Of a stretch of 64,000 nucleotides of DNA, positions 7,460 through 17,150 are shown in pieces. This DNA comes from an uncultured Opitutia bacterium (GTDB lineage: Bacteria > Verrucomicrobiota > Verrucomicrobiia > Opitutales > Opitutaceae), in the NCBI GenBank assembly GCA_903855985.1, contig CAIOAO010000058.1, positions 1 through 64,000 of the forward strand, written 5' to 3'. The notes beneath the pieces were generated by a model. The model worked only from the letters and a program-made list of their open reading frames with translations. It searched no databases and was not told where the DNA came from. Position 1 is the stretch's first letter. Each line of letters begins with the position of its first letter. The translations under genes and the position numbers were made by a program.

Positions 7460-8776
7460 CTACTCCCGGATCGCCCAGGCCCGGCAGGTCTCCTGCATGC
7501 GGGTCGGGACATAGGCTTCGACCCTGGTTCCTTCGGGAAGGGCCTTGGAATTGAGGATAGTGGCCCCGGCGTGCAGCTTGGAGAGCATGGCGTACTGGTC
7601 GTGGGGGATGAGTAGGGTCATATGCTCATCCCGGCTGGCGGCGCATTCCTCGAGGCGCTGGAGCAGGGCGGGGATGCCCTCGCCGGTCTTGGTGCTGACC
7701 AGCTTGGCGTCGGGGTAGGCGGCCAGGGCCTGGGCGCGTTCCACCTCGTCGCAGAGGTCGGCCTTGTTGAGCACGGTGATCACAGGACGGTCGCCGGCGC
7801 CGATCTCGGTCAGGACCTGCAAGGTCGTCTCGGCATGCTTGTCGCGCTCCGGCGAGCCGAGGTCGATGACATGGACGAGGAAGTCGGCCTGCACGGCCTC
7901 TTCGAGCGTGGCCTTGAACGCCTCGACGAGGCGGTGCGGGAGTCGGCGGACGAAGCCGACGGTGTCGGTCAGCAGCAGCGCGCGACCGGAGGGAAGGGCC
8001 AGGCGGCGCGTGGTCGGGTCGAGCGTGGCAAAGAGCTTGTTCGCGGCGAGGACTTCGGAACCGGTGAGCTTGTTGAGGAGCGACGACTTGCCGGCGTTGG
8101 TGTAGCCGACGATCGAGAAGGTCGGGAGAGGGATGCGTTTGCGCTGCTTGCGTTGGGTGGCGCGCTGGGCGACGACCTCCGCGAGGTCGCGGCGGACTTT
8201 CGCGATCTTGTCGCGGATCTTGCGCTGGTCCATCTCCAGCTGCGTCTCGCCGGCGTCGCGTTGTTGCGTGCCGCCGCCGCGCTGGCGGTCGAGGTGGGAC
8301 CAGAGGCGCTTGAGGCGCGGCAGCATCTGCTGCAGCGCGGCGAGCTCGACCTGCAGCACGGCTTCGCGGGTCTTCGCGCGGGTGATGAAGATGTCCAGGA
8401 TGATCTCCTGGCGGTCGATCGCGCGGAGCTTGGCGTCCTTCTCCCAGTTGCGCTGCTGCGCGGGCGTGAGCTCGTCGTCGAAGATGATCAGGCCGCATTC
8501 CTTGTCGCGGGCCAGCTGGGCGATCTCCTCCAGCTTGCCGGAACCGACGAGCGTGCGCGGGTTCTCCTCGCGCAGCTTGGCGATGATCTCGCCACGGATC
8601 TCGACGCCGACGTTGCTGACGAGCTCGTGGAGCTCATCCAGCAGCATCTGGGCTTCTTCGGGGGTGTCCTCCGGGCGTTGCAGGCCGACCAGGATCGCGC
8701 GGTTCGAGCGGGCGATGACCTCAGGGTCGAAAGGGTCGAGCGGCTTGTCTTGCTGGTCTTCGGTTTCGTCGGACAC
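7460..8776 (-). CDS. hflX: GTPase HflX (copy 1)
   Basis: A 438-residue protein with the HflX layout: N-terminal domain (NPRTLVGSGKLEEIA), coiled-coil linker with the glycine-rich DRQRGGGTQQRDAGETQLE loop, and a G domain from about residue 210. The G motifs are GYTNAGKSSL (P-loop), LDPTTRR, DTVGFVRRLPH and NKAD. HflX binds the large ribosomal subunit and can split stalled or stress-hibernating 70S ribosomes in a GTP-dependent way. It lies directly downstream of a strong terminator. A second, clearly diverged hflX is at 53278-54567. Two copies so close together are unusual. Confidence 0.93.
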   Translation of the reverse strand: MSDETEDQQDKPLDPFDPEVIARSNRAILVGLQRPEDTPEEAQMLLDELHELVSNVGVEIRGEIIAKLREENPRTLVGSGKLEEIAQLARDKECGLIIFDDELTPAQQRNWEKDAKLRAIDRQEIILDIFITRAKTREAVLQVELAALQQMLPRLKRLWSHLDRQRGGGTQQRDAGETQLEMDQRKIRDKIAKVRRDLAEVVAQRATQRKQRKRIPLPTFSIVGYTNAGKSSLLNKLTGSEVLAANKLFATLDPTTRRLALPSGRALLLTDTVGFVRRLPHRLVEAFKATLEEAVQADFLVHVIDLGSPERDKHAETTLQVLTEIGAGDRPVITVLNKADLCDEVERAQALAAYPDAKLVSTKTGEGIPALLQRLEECAASRDEHMTLLIPHDQYAMLSKLHAGATILNSKALPEGTRVEAYVPTRMQETCRAWAIRE

Positions 8777-8789
8777 GTGGCGGAAATAA

Positions 8790-8821
8790 AAAGGGGAAGG
8801 GCACTCTGGCCCTTCCCCTTT
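8790..8821 (-). terminator. Rho-independent terminator upstream of hflX
   Basis: AAAGGGGAAGGGC and GCCCTTCCCCTTT are perfect 13-bp arms with a 6-base loop. On the minus strand the stem is followed by T-rich sequence. It ends the transcript of the large sorbosone-dehydrogenase-like gene at 8848, separating it from hflX. Confidence 0.85.
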
Positions 8822-8847
8822 CCTGAGGCAAAGCGATTTACGGCGAC

Positions 8848-11535
8848 TTATTGGCCGAATTCCACCCAGTCGACGTTCATCAACCCGCCACCCTTCTTGG
8901 GGTTGGTCAGGACGAGGTACACGTCGTGGCGGCCGGGCGTGGGCATGAGCTTGGCCTTGTTCTCCATGAACTTGCCCCAGTCGCCCGTGTAGGCGATGTC
9001 GACGGTCGCGACGAGGGGGCCGGTCGGGGAGTCCAGGCGGACCTCGATCTGGCTGCCCTTGGCGCCGCCGCCCGCGGAAGCGCTGATCTTGACGTTCTTG
9101 GTGTCGGCGAGGTTCAGGCCGGCGAACATGATCGTGGTGCCGTGGTTCGTGGAGCCGACGGCCTTGGAGGTCTTCTTGGCATTGGTGACCTCGCCTGATT
9201 CGGCTTCTAGGCGACGATGGCGCAGCGAGACGGAGGCCTTGCCCGAGAGCGGGCCGGCCGCGCCGGCACCGAGGTCGGTGTAGACGGCTTCGATGACCAA
9301 CGAGCCCGGCTTATTATCCTTCGGGGCGGTCAGCTGGCCTTCGAGGCCGCGCGCGAGGGTCGGTCCTCCCTTGCCCTTCTCGAGGCCGAGGATCCAGCGG
9401 AGCATGATGGCGACTTCGTCTTCCGTGTGCTGCGGGTGGGCGAGCATCGGGACCTGGCCCCAGACGCCGCTGCCGCCGAGGCGGACCTTCTTGTTGAGCA
9501 GTTCATCCGCGCCGGCCTGCTTGCGGTACTTGTCGGCGATGGCCAGGAAGGCCGGACCGACGAGCTGGGTCTCGATGGCGTGACAGTTGAAGCAGTCGCT
9601 CTGGCGCATCGAGGCCAGGCCGGGGTCGACCGCGGCCGCGCGGCCGTCGGCGGGCAGGAAGGCGGAGGTCACGAGCGTGCGCGCGCCGAACTCGGCGGGC
9701 TTGGCATCGGAGGAGCCGTCTTCGGCGTCCTGCACGGCCACCTTATAAGTCAGGGGCTTGCCGGGCGTGAAGAAGTCGCCGTCCTGCGGGGCGAGGAAAC
9801 GGACGACGGGCACGGTGTTGCCGACGACGACAGGAGTCGAGCGCGTGACGACGCCCCCTTGGCCGTCGTTGACGGTGAGCTCGATGTTGTAGTTGCCGGG
9901 CGTCTCGAGCGTCACGGCCAGTTCTTCGCCTTCGCCGAGCTTCTTGTCGCCGGGCTGGAGTTTCCAGGCGTAGCTGAGTTTGCCGCCATCGAGGTCGCGC
10001 GAGCCTTTCGCGGAGAGCGTGGTCTTGAGCGGAGCGGGGCCGGCCGGCGTGGAGACGGCGAGCTTGGCGATCGGCTGGAGGTTGCCGCGGACGTAGGAGA
10101 TCTTCAGCAGCGCGGAGTCAGGGTTGGCGCCCCAGGTCTCGCCGTAGTCGAGCAGGTAGAGGCAGCCGTCGGGGCCGAAGGTCGCGTCGACCGGGCGGCG
10201 GATGATCGTCGCGCCGTTGTCGATGAGGGCCTTCTGCTTCTTGCGCTGCTCGTCGGTGTTCGCGGTCACGAACGTCGTCGGCGCGAAGGACTCGAGGCCT
10301 TGGAGGTCGGAGTTCGCGTCGAGACGGGCCCACTTGATGAACGGGCGCTGCCAATCCCAGAACAGCAGGGAGCGGTCGAAGTGCTTCGGGAAGCCGTTGG
10401 TCTTCTCGAACGATTCCTGCCAGTAGAAGACCGGGCCGGCGCACGCGGTGCGGCCGCCTTCGCCGAGTTCCGGCCACTCTTCGGAGACCGCGTAAGGCCA
10501 GTAGATCATGGCCGGGACGGCAGGGGGGAGGTCGACGAGGCCGGTGTTGTTGCGGCTCTTGTTCACCGGATGGGCCGGGTCGAACATCTTGCCCGCGACC
10601 TTGGTCTCGTAGTCGTACTCGGCGTAGGGGAAATTCTTGCCCACGAAGAAGGGGTAGCCGAAGTTGCCGGCCTTCTTCGCCTGGTTGATCTCATCGTAGC
10701 CGCGCGAGCCGCGTGGGCCGTCGTTGCGGGCGTCGGGACCGACTTCGCCCCAGTAGACGTAGCCCGTCTTCGGGTCGATGTTCATGCGCCACGGATTGCG
10801 ACAGCCCATGACGAAGATCTCCGGACGCGTCTTGGGCGTGCCGGGCTTGAAGAGGTTACCCTCGGGGATGCTGTACGTCGCGTCGGGGTTCAGGCGGATG
10901 CGGCTGATCTTGCCGACGAGGTTGTTGCTGTTGCCCGAAGTGCGTTCGCCATCCCAAGGCTCCTTGCCCGGGCGCTGGTCGAGCGGCGCGTAGCCCTGGC
11001 TGTCGCCGAAGGGGCTGGTGTTGTCGCCCGCCGTGAAATACAGGCAGCCGTCGGGGCCGAACTTGATCGAGGCGCCGTGGTGGCAGCACTGCAGGCGCTG
11101 TTCTTCGTACTTCAGGATGACCTTCTCGCTGCCGGCTACGATCTTGTCGTCCTTCACGTCGAAGCGTGACAGGTACTGGCCTTCGAAGCCGACGGGCGAG
11201 TAGAGGAAGTAGATCCAGTGGTTCTCGGCGAACTTCGGGTCGAGGGCGAAGGCGAGGAATCCGTTCTCCAGCGTCTTGAAGACCTCGATCTCGGTGACGA
11301 GCGTGACGTGCTTGGTCTTCGGGTCGTAGATCTTCAGCGCGCCGAGGTACTCGTTGAACCAGATGCGGCCGTCGGGGCCGAACTCGAGGTGCATCGGCTG
11401 CGGCAGTCCGGTGAGCAAGGTCTCGGTCTGGAAGCGGATATCCTCGGGCGCGGCGTCGGCGGCACGGGCGGCCGGCGCGGAAGCCAGCAGGGCGGCGCCG
11501 AGGAGGGAAAGAAGGCGGACGGGGGTGGAAGCCAT
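8848..11535 (-). CDS. Secreted sorbosone/glucose dehydrogenase-like protein with PKD, cytochrome c and CBM6-like domains
   Basis: An 895-residue multidomain protein with a signal peptide ending near ARAADA. Residues about 30-480 form a beta-propeller of the glucose/sorbosone dehydrogenase (PQQ-dependent) type, with repeated FGPDGRIW and FGPDGCLYF blades and GCRNPWRMNIDP. A PKD-like domain follows (about 490-580, LSAKGSRDLDGGKLSYAWKL). Next is a cytochrome c domain with CFNCHA and QVPMLAHPQHTEDE as the axial-Met region. The C-terminal 110 residues look like a CBM6-type carbohydrate-binding jelly roll. It probably oxidises a sugar or aldehyde and passes electrons to its own haem. It is preceded by a C-rich leader and ends at a strong terminator. 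Confidence 0.88.
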   Translation of the reverse strand: MASTPVRLLSLLGAALLASAPAARAADAAPEDIRFQTETLLTGLPQPMHLEFGPDGRIWFNEYLGALKIYDPKTKHVTLVTEIEVFKTLENGFLAFALDPKFAENHWIYFLYSPVGFEGQYLSRFDVKDDKIVAGSEKVILKYEEQRLQCCHHGASIKFGPDGCLYFTAGDNTSPFGDSQGYAPLDQRPGKEPWDGERTSGNSNNLVGKISRIRLNPDATYSIPEGNLFKPGTPKTRPEIFVMGCRNPWRMNIDPKTGYVYWGEVGPDARNDGPRGSRGYDEINQAKKAGNFGYPFFVGKNFPYAEYDYETKVAGKMFDPAHPVNKSRNNTGLVDLPPAVPAMIYWPYAVSEEWPELGEGGRTACAGPVFYWQESFEKTNGFPKHFDRSLLFWDWQRPFIKWARLDANSDLQGLESFAPTTFVTANTDEQRKKQKALIDNGATIIRRPVDATFGPDGCLYLLDYGETWGANPDSALLKISYVRGNLQPIAKLAVSTPAGPAPLKTTLSAKGSRDLDGGKLSYAWKLQPGDKKLGEGEELAVTLETPGNYNIELTVNDGQGGVVTRSTPVVVGNTVPVVRFLAPQDGDFFTPGKPLTYKVAVQDAEDGSSDAKPAEFGARTLVTSAFLPADGRAAAVDPGLASMRQSDCFNCHAIETQLVGPAFLAIADKYRKQAGADELLNKKVRLGGSGVWGQVPMLAHPQHTEDEVAIMLRWILGLEKGKGGPTLARGLEGQLTAPKDNKPGSLVIEAVYTDLGAGAAGPLSGKASVSLRHRRLEAESGEVTNAKKTSKAVGSTNHGTTIMFAGLNLADTKNVKISASAGGGAKGSQIEVRLDSPTGPLVATVDIAYTGDWGKFMENKAKLMPTPGRHDVYLVLTNPKKGGGLMNVDWVEFGQ

Positions 11536-11645
11536 GGGGAGGTGACCTTGAGGAGTGGGTGGGGTTCCCGCAGGGTTGGGGAAAAATCTCCAAGGGCAAG
11601 CGGGGAGCGGATAAGGGGTAGGGGTAGGTAGGTGTGGAAAACAAA

Positions 11646-11667
11646 ACGTCCGCCATGTGGCGGACGT
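11646..11667 (-). terminator. Terminator of the suf operon
   Basis: ACGTCCGCC and GGCGGACGT form a perfect 9-bp stem with a 4-base loop. On the minus strand it is followed by TTTTGTTTT. It lies just after the stop of sufT at 11690. Confidence 0.85.
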
Positions 11668-11689
11668 CGTAAGGAGGCTTGGTCGGCGG

Positions 11690-12316
11690 TCAGATCAGCC
11701 CGAGCTGCATCTTGCCATCCTCTGAGATCATGGTCTGGGTCCACGGCGGGTCCCAGACGATGTCGACGCGGGCCTGGTTGATGCCAGGGACGCCGAGCAC
11801 GCGATTGCGGGCGTCTTCGGCGATGACAGGGCCCATGCCGCAACCGGGAGCGGTGAGCGTCATGGCGACGACCACACTGTGGCGGTCGGGCGAATTGTCC
11901 AGGGGTTCGACCTTGAGCGAGTACACCAGGCCGAGGTCGACGATGTTCACGGGGATTTCCGGATCGAAGACCTTCTTGAGGCTTTCCCAGACGGCTTCGT
12001 CGGAGGGCTTGCCGGTGTGTCCCGGGTGTTCGGCGGTGCCGACCGAGCCGTAGGCGTCGGTCTTGCCTTCGTTCTCGCTGGAGTCGGAGGGGATCTGTTC
12101 TCCGAGGGCGTCGGCATCCGAGCCCTTGATGCGGAACATGCCGGTGTCGCAGACGACGGTGAAGTTGCCGCCGAGGCGATGGGTGATGGTGACCTTGGTG
12201 CCCGCGGGGAGCACGGCGGGTTCGCCGGCGGGGATCACGGTGGCCTGCACGTCGCGCGCGAGGACGCGGTCGTGGGGGCTGGGCGTGTGGCGCTGGCCGG
12301 TGGTGTCGTCGCTCAT
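11690..12316 (-). CDS. sufT: Putative Fe-S assembly protein SufT (long form)
   Basis: A 208-residue protein starting at ATG 12316, two bases after the sufD stop. The N-terminal half carries the [19 protein letters not shown] segment found in long SufT proteins. The C-terminal part is a MIP18/DUF59 domain: [36 protein letters not shown] with the conserved Cys, and VDIVWDPPW. SufT proteins act as auxiliary Fe-S cluster maturation or transfer factors. Its place as last gene of the suf operon supports the call. A Ser/Glu/Gly-rich linker joins the two halves. Confidence 0.88.
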   Translation of the reverse strand: MSDDTTGQRHTPSPHDRVLARDVQATVIPAGEPAVLPAGTKVTITHRLGGNFTVVCDTGMFRIKGSDADALGEQIPSDSSENEGKTDAYGSVGTAEHPGHTGKPSDEAVWESLKKVFDPEIPVNIVDLGLVYSLKVEPLDNSPDRHSVVVAMTLTAPGCGMGPVIAEDARNRVLGVPGINQARVDIVWDPPWTQTMISEDGKMQLGLI

Positions 12317-12318
12317 GA

Positions 12319-13644
12319 TCAGGCTTGGTGGAATTTGAGGCGCAGCATCTCGCGCACCGCGGCGGCGGCTTCTTCGTGGCCGACCTTGGCGAGGACTTCC
12401 TCGAGGAAGCCCTGCGCGAGCAGTTCCTGGGCGACGGCGAGCGGGATGCCGCGGGCGCGCAGGTAGAAGAGCTCGGCGGGGTCGATCTGGCCGGTCGTCG
12501 CGCCGTGCGAACACTTCACGTCGTTGGCTTCGATCTCGAGGCCGGGCAGGGAATCCGCTTCGGCGTCCGGCGAGAGCAGGAGGTTGCGGTTCGTCTGGTA
12601 GGCGTCGGTGCGCTGGGCGTCCGGGGCGACCTTGATGAGGCCCGAGAAGATCGTGCGCGCCTTGCCGAGCAGGGCGTTCTTGAAGAGCAGGTCGGACTTC
12701 GCGTGGCCGGCGGCGTGGACCTGCAGCGTGCGCTGGTCGAACTCCTGTTCGCCCGAGGCGACCGAGATGCCGTAGAGGCTGACGTCGGCCCCCGGGCCGT
12801 CGATGCGGACGGTGTTCTCGAGGCGCGCGCGGCGGGAGCCGACGGCCGCGTTGACGGAACTGATGACCGCGTCGCGTCCGCCGCAGGTGTTGTCGATCTG
12901 GAAGGACTGCGTGGCGGAGCCCCAGGCCTGCACGGCGAGGCGGCGCACCTGCGAGCCCGTGCCGGCGTGGATGTCGACGGCCGAGATCGCGAGGGCGCGC
13001 TGGTCGGCCTTGGCGGAGAGGTGGAAGTCGTGGATGTCGGCCGTGGCGCGCTCGCCGGCGATGATCAGCGCGTGCGGGAAGACCGCGACGCCGTCGGTGA
13101 GCGTCCAGGTGACCGAGACGAACGGCTGCTTCACTTCGACTCCCTTGGGGACGTGAAGGACGTAGCCGGCGCGGAGCCAGGCGCGGTGCAGGGCGGCGAA
13201 CTTGTCGCCGCCGAGGAGGACCGGGTGCTTCAGGAGGTGTTCCTGGAGCAGGGCAGGGCGGGCGCGGACGGCGTCCTCGAGGGATTCGAAGACCACGCCC
13301 TGGGCGACGAGCTCGGCGGAGAGCGTCGGCTTCAGCACGCAGTGGCCGTCGACGTGGACGATGAGGCCGGCGGCGTCGGAGATCAGGCGCGAACGCGCGA
13401 TGAGGTCGGCGGCCTGCGCGGGCGTCGGGGCCGGCGCAGGGGCGTAGCCGTCGAGCGAGAGCGTGCGGGCGTCGGAGAAGCGCCACTTCTCGTTGTCGCG
13501 CGTGGGCATCGGCAGCGACTGGAAGGCGTGCCAGCCCTGCTGGCGGAGGACGGCGAACCAGTCCTGCGCGCGGAAGGCGGCGGTCTCGGCGGACTGCAGG
13601 GCGACGTCGAGGACGCCGGCGGGGACGGAGGCGACGGCGCTCAT
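12319..13644 (-). CDS. sufD: Fe-S cluster assembly scaffold subunit SufD
   Basis: A 441-residue protein starting at ATG 13644. The start overlaps the sufB stop as ATGA, a sign of translational coupling. The C-terminal beta-helix shows the SufBD pattern: [36 protein letters not shown] and a conserved [25 protein letters not shown]. The ORF-track start at 13917 runs back into sufB and is wrong. SufD pairs with SufB in the SufBC2D scaffold that builds clusters under iron limitation or oxidative stress. Confidence 0.92.
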   Translation of the reverse strand: MSAVASVPAGVLDVALQSAETAAFRAQDWFAVLRQQGWHAFQSLPMPTRDNEKWRFSDARTLSLDGYAPAPAPTPAQAADLIARSRLISDAAGLIVHVDGHCVLKPTLSAELVAQGVVFESLEDAVRARPALLQEHLLKHPVLLGGDKFAALHRAWLRAGYVLHVPKGVEVKQPFVSVTWTLTDGVAVFPHALIIAGERATADIHDFHLSAKADQRALAISAVDIHAGTGSQVRRLAVQAWGSATQSFQIDNTCGGRDAVISSVNAAVGSRRARLENTVRIDGPGADVSLYGISVASGEQEFDQRTLQVHAAGHAKSDLLFKNALLGKARTIFSGLIKVAPDAQRTDAYQTNRNLLLSPDAEADSLPGLEIEANDVKCSHGATTGQIDPAELFYLRARGIPLAVAQELLAQGFLEEVLAKVGHEEAAAAVREMLRLKFHQA

Positions 13645-15095
13645 CCGACGGACCCTTCCATCTGCAGTTCGATGAGGCGCTTCAGCTCGACGGAGTATTC
13701 CATCGGGAATTCCTTCACCAGGTCGTTGACGAAGCCGTTCACGGCGAGGGACATCGCTTCGCCTTCGGACAGGCCGCGCTGCATCATGTAGAAGATCTGC
13801 TCGGCCGAGACCTTGGAGACGCTCGCCTCGTGCTGGACCGAGTTCTTGCGGCCGCGCACCGAGATCGCCGGGTAGGTGTCGGTGCGGCTGTGCTCGTTGA
13901 TGAGCAAGGCGTCGCACTCGGTGTTGTTGCGGCAGTTCGCGAGGGTCTTCGGGATGTGGACCAGGCCGCGGTAGGTCGAGCGGCCTTCGCCGACGGAGAT
14001 CGACTTCGCGATGATGTTCGAGGTCGTGTCATCGGCCGCGTGGATCATCTTGGCGCCGGTGTCCTGGTGCTGGCCGTCGTTGGCCAGGGCGATGGAGAGG
14101 ACCTCTCCGCGGGCGCGCTTGCCGCGCAGGACCACGCCGGGGTACTTCATCGTGAGACGGGAGCCGATGTTGCAGTCGATCCAGCGGACTTCGGCGTCTT
14201 CCTCGGCCACGCCGCGCTTCGTCACGAGGTTGAAGACGTTGGCGGACCAGTTCTGGACGGTGATGTACTGGATCTTCGCGCCCTTGAGCGCGACGAGCTC
14301 GACCACGGCGCTGTGCAGCGTCGAGGTGCTGAACTTCGGGGCGGTGCAGCCCTCCATGTAGGTCACCTCGGCGCCCTCGTCGGCGATGATGAGGGTGCGC
14401 TCGAACTGGCCGAAGTTCTCGGCGTTGATGCGGAAGTAGGCCTGCAGCGGCTGGGCGACCTTCACGCCCTTCGGCACGTAGATGAAGGAGCCGCCGGAGA
14501 ACACGGCGCTGTTGAGGGCGGAGAACTTGTTGTCGCCGGTCGGGATGACCTTGCCGAAGAACTTGCGGAAGAGCTCGGGGTGCTCGCGGAGGCCCTCGGT
14601 GGAGTTGACGAAGATGACGCCCTGCTTGGAGACGATGTCCTTGATGTTGGAGTAGGCGGCCTCGGAGTCGAACTGGGCCTCGACGCCGGCGAGGAACTTG
14701 CGCTCGTGCTCGGGGACGCCGAGGCGCTCGAAGGTCTTCTTGATGTCGTCCGGCACCTCTTCCCACGTGCGCTTGGGCTTCTGGCCGCTGGAGAGGTAGT
14801 AACGGATCTTGTCGAAATTGATGTTCTCGAGGTCCTTCGTCGCCCAGTGCGTGGGCATGGGCTTGGCGAGGAACTGCTTCAGGGCGTTCAGGCGGAACTC
14901 GAGGATCCACGGCGCCTCCTTCTTGACCGAGCTGATGTAGCGGACGGTCTTTTCCGACAGGCCGGTGCCGGCGTCGAACTCGTAGTCCATCTTGTAGCTG
15001 AAATTGCCGGCGGTCTGGTCAATGCCGGAAACGGGATTGTCGACGGTGTCGGCAATCGGCGCGGGGAGGGACTCGGTAGCGGTGACGTCGGACAT
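13641..15095 (-). CDS. sufB: Fe-S cluster assembly scaffold subunit SufB
   Basis: A 484-residue protein read from ATG 15095 ([10 protein letters not shown]). Hallmarks include [11 protein letters not shown] near the N-terminus, [33 protein letters not shown] with the Cys aligning with the catalytic Cys of E. coli SufB, and [10 protein letters not shown] with the conserved Glu. It is the core scaffold subunit that receives persulfide sulfur and binds the nascent cluster with SufC and SufD. It follows sufC after 20 bases. The persulfide donor enzyme SufS is not in this operon or elsewhere in the window. Confidence 0.95.
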   Translation of the reverse strand: MSDVTATESLPAPIADTVDNPVSGIDQTAGNFSYKMDYEFDAGTGLSEKTVRYISSVKKEAPWILEFRLNALKQFLAKPMPTHWATKDLENINFDKIRYYLSSGQKPKRTWEEVPDDIKKTFERLGVPEHERKFLAGVEAQFDSEAAYSNIKDIVSKQGVIFVNSTEGLREHPELFRKFFGKVIPTGDNKFSALNSAVFSGGSFIYVPKGVKVAQPLQAYFRINAENFGQFERTLIIADEGAEVTYMEGCTAPKFSTSTLHSAVVELVALKGAKIQYITVQNWSANVFNLVTKRGVAEEDAEVRWIDCNIGSRLTMKYPGVVLRGKRARGEVLSIALANDGQHQDTGAKMIHAADDTTSNIIAKSISVGEGRSTYRGLVHIPKTLANCRNNTECDALLINEHSRTDTYPAISVRGRKNSVQHEASVSKVSAEQIFYMMQRGLSEGEAMSLAVNGFVNDLVKEFPMEYSVELKRLIELQMEGSVG

Positions 15096-15115
15096 GGGTC
15101 GGGAGGGTTCGGGGT

Positions 15116-15871
15116 TCAGGCCGGGACGAGTTCGTTTTTGACCCAGTCGTAGCCCTTGGCCTCGAGCTCGAGGGCGAGGGATTTGTCGCCGCTCTTCACG
15201 ATGCGGCCGTCCCACATGACGTGCACGTGGTCGGGGACGATGTAGCCCAGCAGGCGTTGGTAATGGGTGATCATGAGCACGCCGAGGTTGGTGGAGCGGA
15301 GGGCGTTGACGCCGTCGGCGACGATGCGGAGGGCGTCGATGTCGAGGCCGGAGTCGGTCTCGTCCATCAGCGCGAACTTCGGCTCGAGCATGGCCATCTG
15401 GAGGATCTCGCAGCGTTTCTTTTCGCCGCCGGAGAAGCCGTCGTTGATCGCGCGGGAGGTGAACTTCCGGTCGATCTGGAGCAGGTCCATCTTGGAGTAG
15501 AGGCGCTTGTAGTAGCCGGTGGCGTCGAGCTCCTCGCCCTCGCCGAGGCGGGCCTGGATGGCGGCGCGGAGGAAGTTGGCGATCGAGACGCCGGGGATTT
15601 CGCTCGGGTATTGGAACGCGAGGAAGAGGCCGGCGCGGGCGCGCTCGTCGGGCTGCATCGGCAGGACGGACTTGCCGTCGAGGAGCACGTCACCCGAGGT
15701 GATGGTGTAGCTGGGGTGGCCGGCGACGGCTTTGGCGAGCGTGGACTTGCCGGTGCCGTTCGGGCCCATGATCGCGTGCACCTCGCCGCTGCGGACGGTG
15801 AGCGTGAGGCCCTTGACGATGGGTTTTTCTCCGATGGAGACGTGGAGGTCTTTGATTTCGAGCTGGGACAT
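15116..15871 (-). CDS. sufC: Fe-S assembly ATPase SufC
   Basis: A 251-residue ABC-type ATPase starting at ATG 15871 ([13 protein letters not shown]). Motifs are Walker [10 protein letters not shown], the Q-loop [14 protein letters not shown] (typical of SufC), signature [15 protein letters not shown], Walker [15 protein letters not shown] and the switch His in MITHYQR. It powers the SufBCD scaffold. The ORF track extends it back into the fur-like gene, but the ATG at 15871 matches the family length. It follows the regulator stop after 22 bases. Confidence 0.95.
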   Translation of the reverse strand: MSQLEIKDLHVSIGEKPIVKGLTLTVRSGEVHAIMGPNGTGKSTLAKAVAGHPSYTITSGDVLLDGKSVLPMQPDERARAGLFLAFQYPSEIPGVSIANFLRAAIQARLGEGEELDATGYYKRLYSKMDLLQIDRKFTSRAINDGFSGGEKKRCEILQMAMLEPKFALMDETDSGLDIDALRIVADGVNALRSTNLGVLMITHYQRLLGYIVPDHVHVMWDGRIVKSGDKSLALELEAKGYDWVKNELVPA

Positions 15872-15893
15872 GACGGGGAAGGGTTGGAAGGGG

Positions 15894-16367
15894 TCAGGCG
15901 GCGGGCTGGGCCTTGCCGCGCCGCTCGGCGGACTCGAGGCGAGGTGAGCTTGCCGAACCGCGGAAGGTGATTTGGACGGACTTGGCGTCGTAGCCGGCCG
16001 GGAGGACCGAGCTGATTTTTTCAAGCAGCTCGGCGGGGAGCTGGATGTCGTGGATCGAGCCGCTTTGCTCGTCGTGAAAATGCGCGTGCGGATGGAGATT
16101 CGGGCAGTAGCGGGTGGGGGCGCGCTCGAAATTGACCGCGCGGACCAAGTCGCACTGCACGAGCGTTTCGAGGCAGTTGTAGACCGTCGCGAGGGAGATC
16201 GAGGGCATGTCGGCGCGGACGCGGGCATACACCTCGTCGGCGGTCGGATGATCCCGTTTCCGGAGGATCACATCGTAGATGACCTCGCGCTGGGGCGTGG
16301 AGCGCAGCCCGCTGTCAGCGAGGCGTTGGGCGAGGGCGTCGGGGGCGGCCATGGTCAGGGTGGACAT
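15894..16367 (-). CDS. Fur-family transcriptional regulator (first gene of suf operon)
   Basis: A 157-residue protein with a Fur winged helix ([47 protein letters not shown]) and a His-rich sensory region [11 protein letters not shown]. The usual CxxC pair after the HDH motif is missing: the sequence runs [13 protein letters not shown]. The structural zinc site is therefore lost or different, as in some divergent Fur/PerR subgroups. Being first in the suf operon, it probably represses the operon and itself in response to iron or peroxide. An alternative start is the Met at 16349. The C-terminus is Ala/Arg/Glu-rich. Confidence 0.88.
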   Translation of the reverse strand: MSTLTMAAPDALAQRLADSGLRSTPQREVIYDVILRKRDHPTADEVYARVRADMPSISLATVYNCLETLVQCDLVRAVNFERAPTRYCPNLHPHAHFHDEQSGSIHDIQLPAELLEKISSVLPAGYDAKSVQITFRGSASSPRLESAERRGKAQPAA

Positions 16368-16383
16368 CTGGGAAGTGGCAACA

Positions 16384-16460
16384 AATTGGAATGGTTCTAA
16401 GTAGCAAGTGGGAATGAGAACTATTCTAAACTATACTGTATCATAATACCCTGCAGTTAG
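16384..16460 (-). promoter_or_regulatory. AT-rich promoter region of the suf operon with repeated operator-like sites
   Basis: This is a rare AT-rich stretch in a GC-rich window. On the minus strand it has two similar sites, TTAGAATAGTTC (16418-16429) and TTAGAACCATTC (16389-16400), about 29 bases apart. The first is palindromic (AGAA..TTCT). TATAGT (16430-16435) and TATGAT (16440-16445) are possible -10 boxes. The sites are likely targets of the adjacent Fur-family regulator, but they do not match the E. coli Fur box closely. Confidence 0.45.
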
Positions 16461-16464
16461 TTAA

Positions 16465-17008
16465 TTACCCCTGCCAAAACCAATGCCAGGGCTCGTAGCC
16501 GATACCATGGCGGTTTTTTCGCGGGTAGGAGAGGCGGAAGCCGAATTGGGCCGCCCGTTTTTCCAGCCAGCGAAACGCCGGGGTTTGGGCGAAATCGACG
16601 TCCAGCCCGACATGATTCACGTCACCCAGATCGAGTGCGCGGCCCGTGTGGTGTTCGCTGCAGCCGGGTGCGGCCACCAGCCGCAGGATGGCCGGGAGCG
16701 CCTGGCCCTCGGCCAGTTTGCGGCGGATGATTGCGGTTTGCCGGGCGACACTCCGGAAGCCGGACAGGGGGAGCAGCTGCACGCCCTCCCGGGCGGCGGC
16801 GGCGTGCATCTTTTTTCCACGCGGCGGCGGCCCGCGGGCTCAGCCGGATGGGCTGGCCGTCGTCGGCGGCCCGCGCCGCGACCACCAGCCGGCGGGCCTC
16901 CCGCTGAATGGGCAGGCGCCGCCGGGCCGCATACCCGGCCGGGATGCCGAGCGCGCGGTGGAGCGAGCGAATCCGGGTCAGATAGTCGGCGGCCATGACG
17001 GGCAGCAT
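16465..17008 (-). pseudogene. VanY/M15-type D-Ala-D-Ala carboxypeptidase, single frameshift
   Basis: The C-terminal half (LPLSGFRSVARQTAIIRRKL, SEHHTGRALDLG, GYEPWHWFW) holds the complete M15 zinc and catalytic residues. It is in a different frame from the N-terminal part (MAADYLTRIRSLHRALGIP...RAAAAWKK). The frames meet at a run of six A (minus strand, near 16810-16820). Removing one A gives a continuous AAAAWKKMHAAAAREG reading typical of the family. It is either a recent frameshift or a homopolymer sequencing error. A start at 17008 or 16996 is likely. If intact, it would be a peptidoglycan-trimming peptidase of about 180 residues. Confidence 0.75.
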
Positions 17009-17150
17009 GAGCAACGGCCGGGACCGGTCGAGGACATCGCGGCAGGCCCGCAGATTTTTCCGCACCGTCCTAGACAAACCCCGGCTGATCCCTACGATTT
17101 TTCCGCTGTGGTCACTTCGACCCCTGATCTTCAACCCCCAAAAAAATAAC

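Noticed and set aside
9217-11169. A 650-residue plus-strand ORF opposite the sorbosone dehydrogenase-like gene
   Set aside because: Antisense shadow; the minus strand has a signal peptide, propeller blades and a haem motif.
16805-16825. Programmed -1 frameshift at the A6G run in the VanY-like gene
   Set aside because: The needed shift is +1 (or loss of one A) and the run is not in the phase of the classical A-AAA-AAG site, so an indel or slippage is more likely than programmed -1 shifting.
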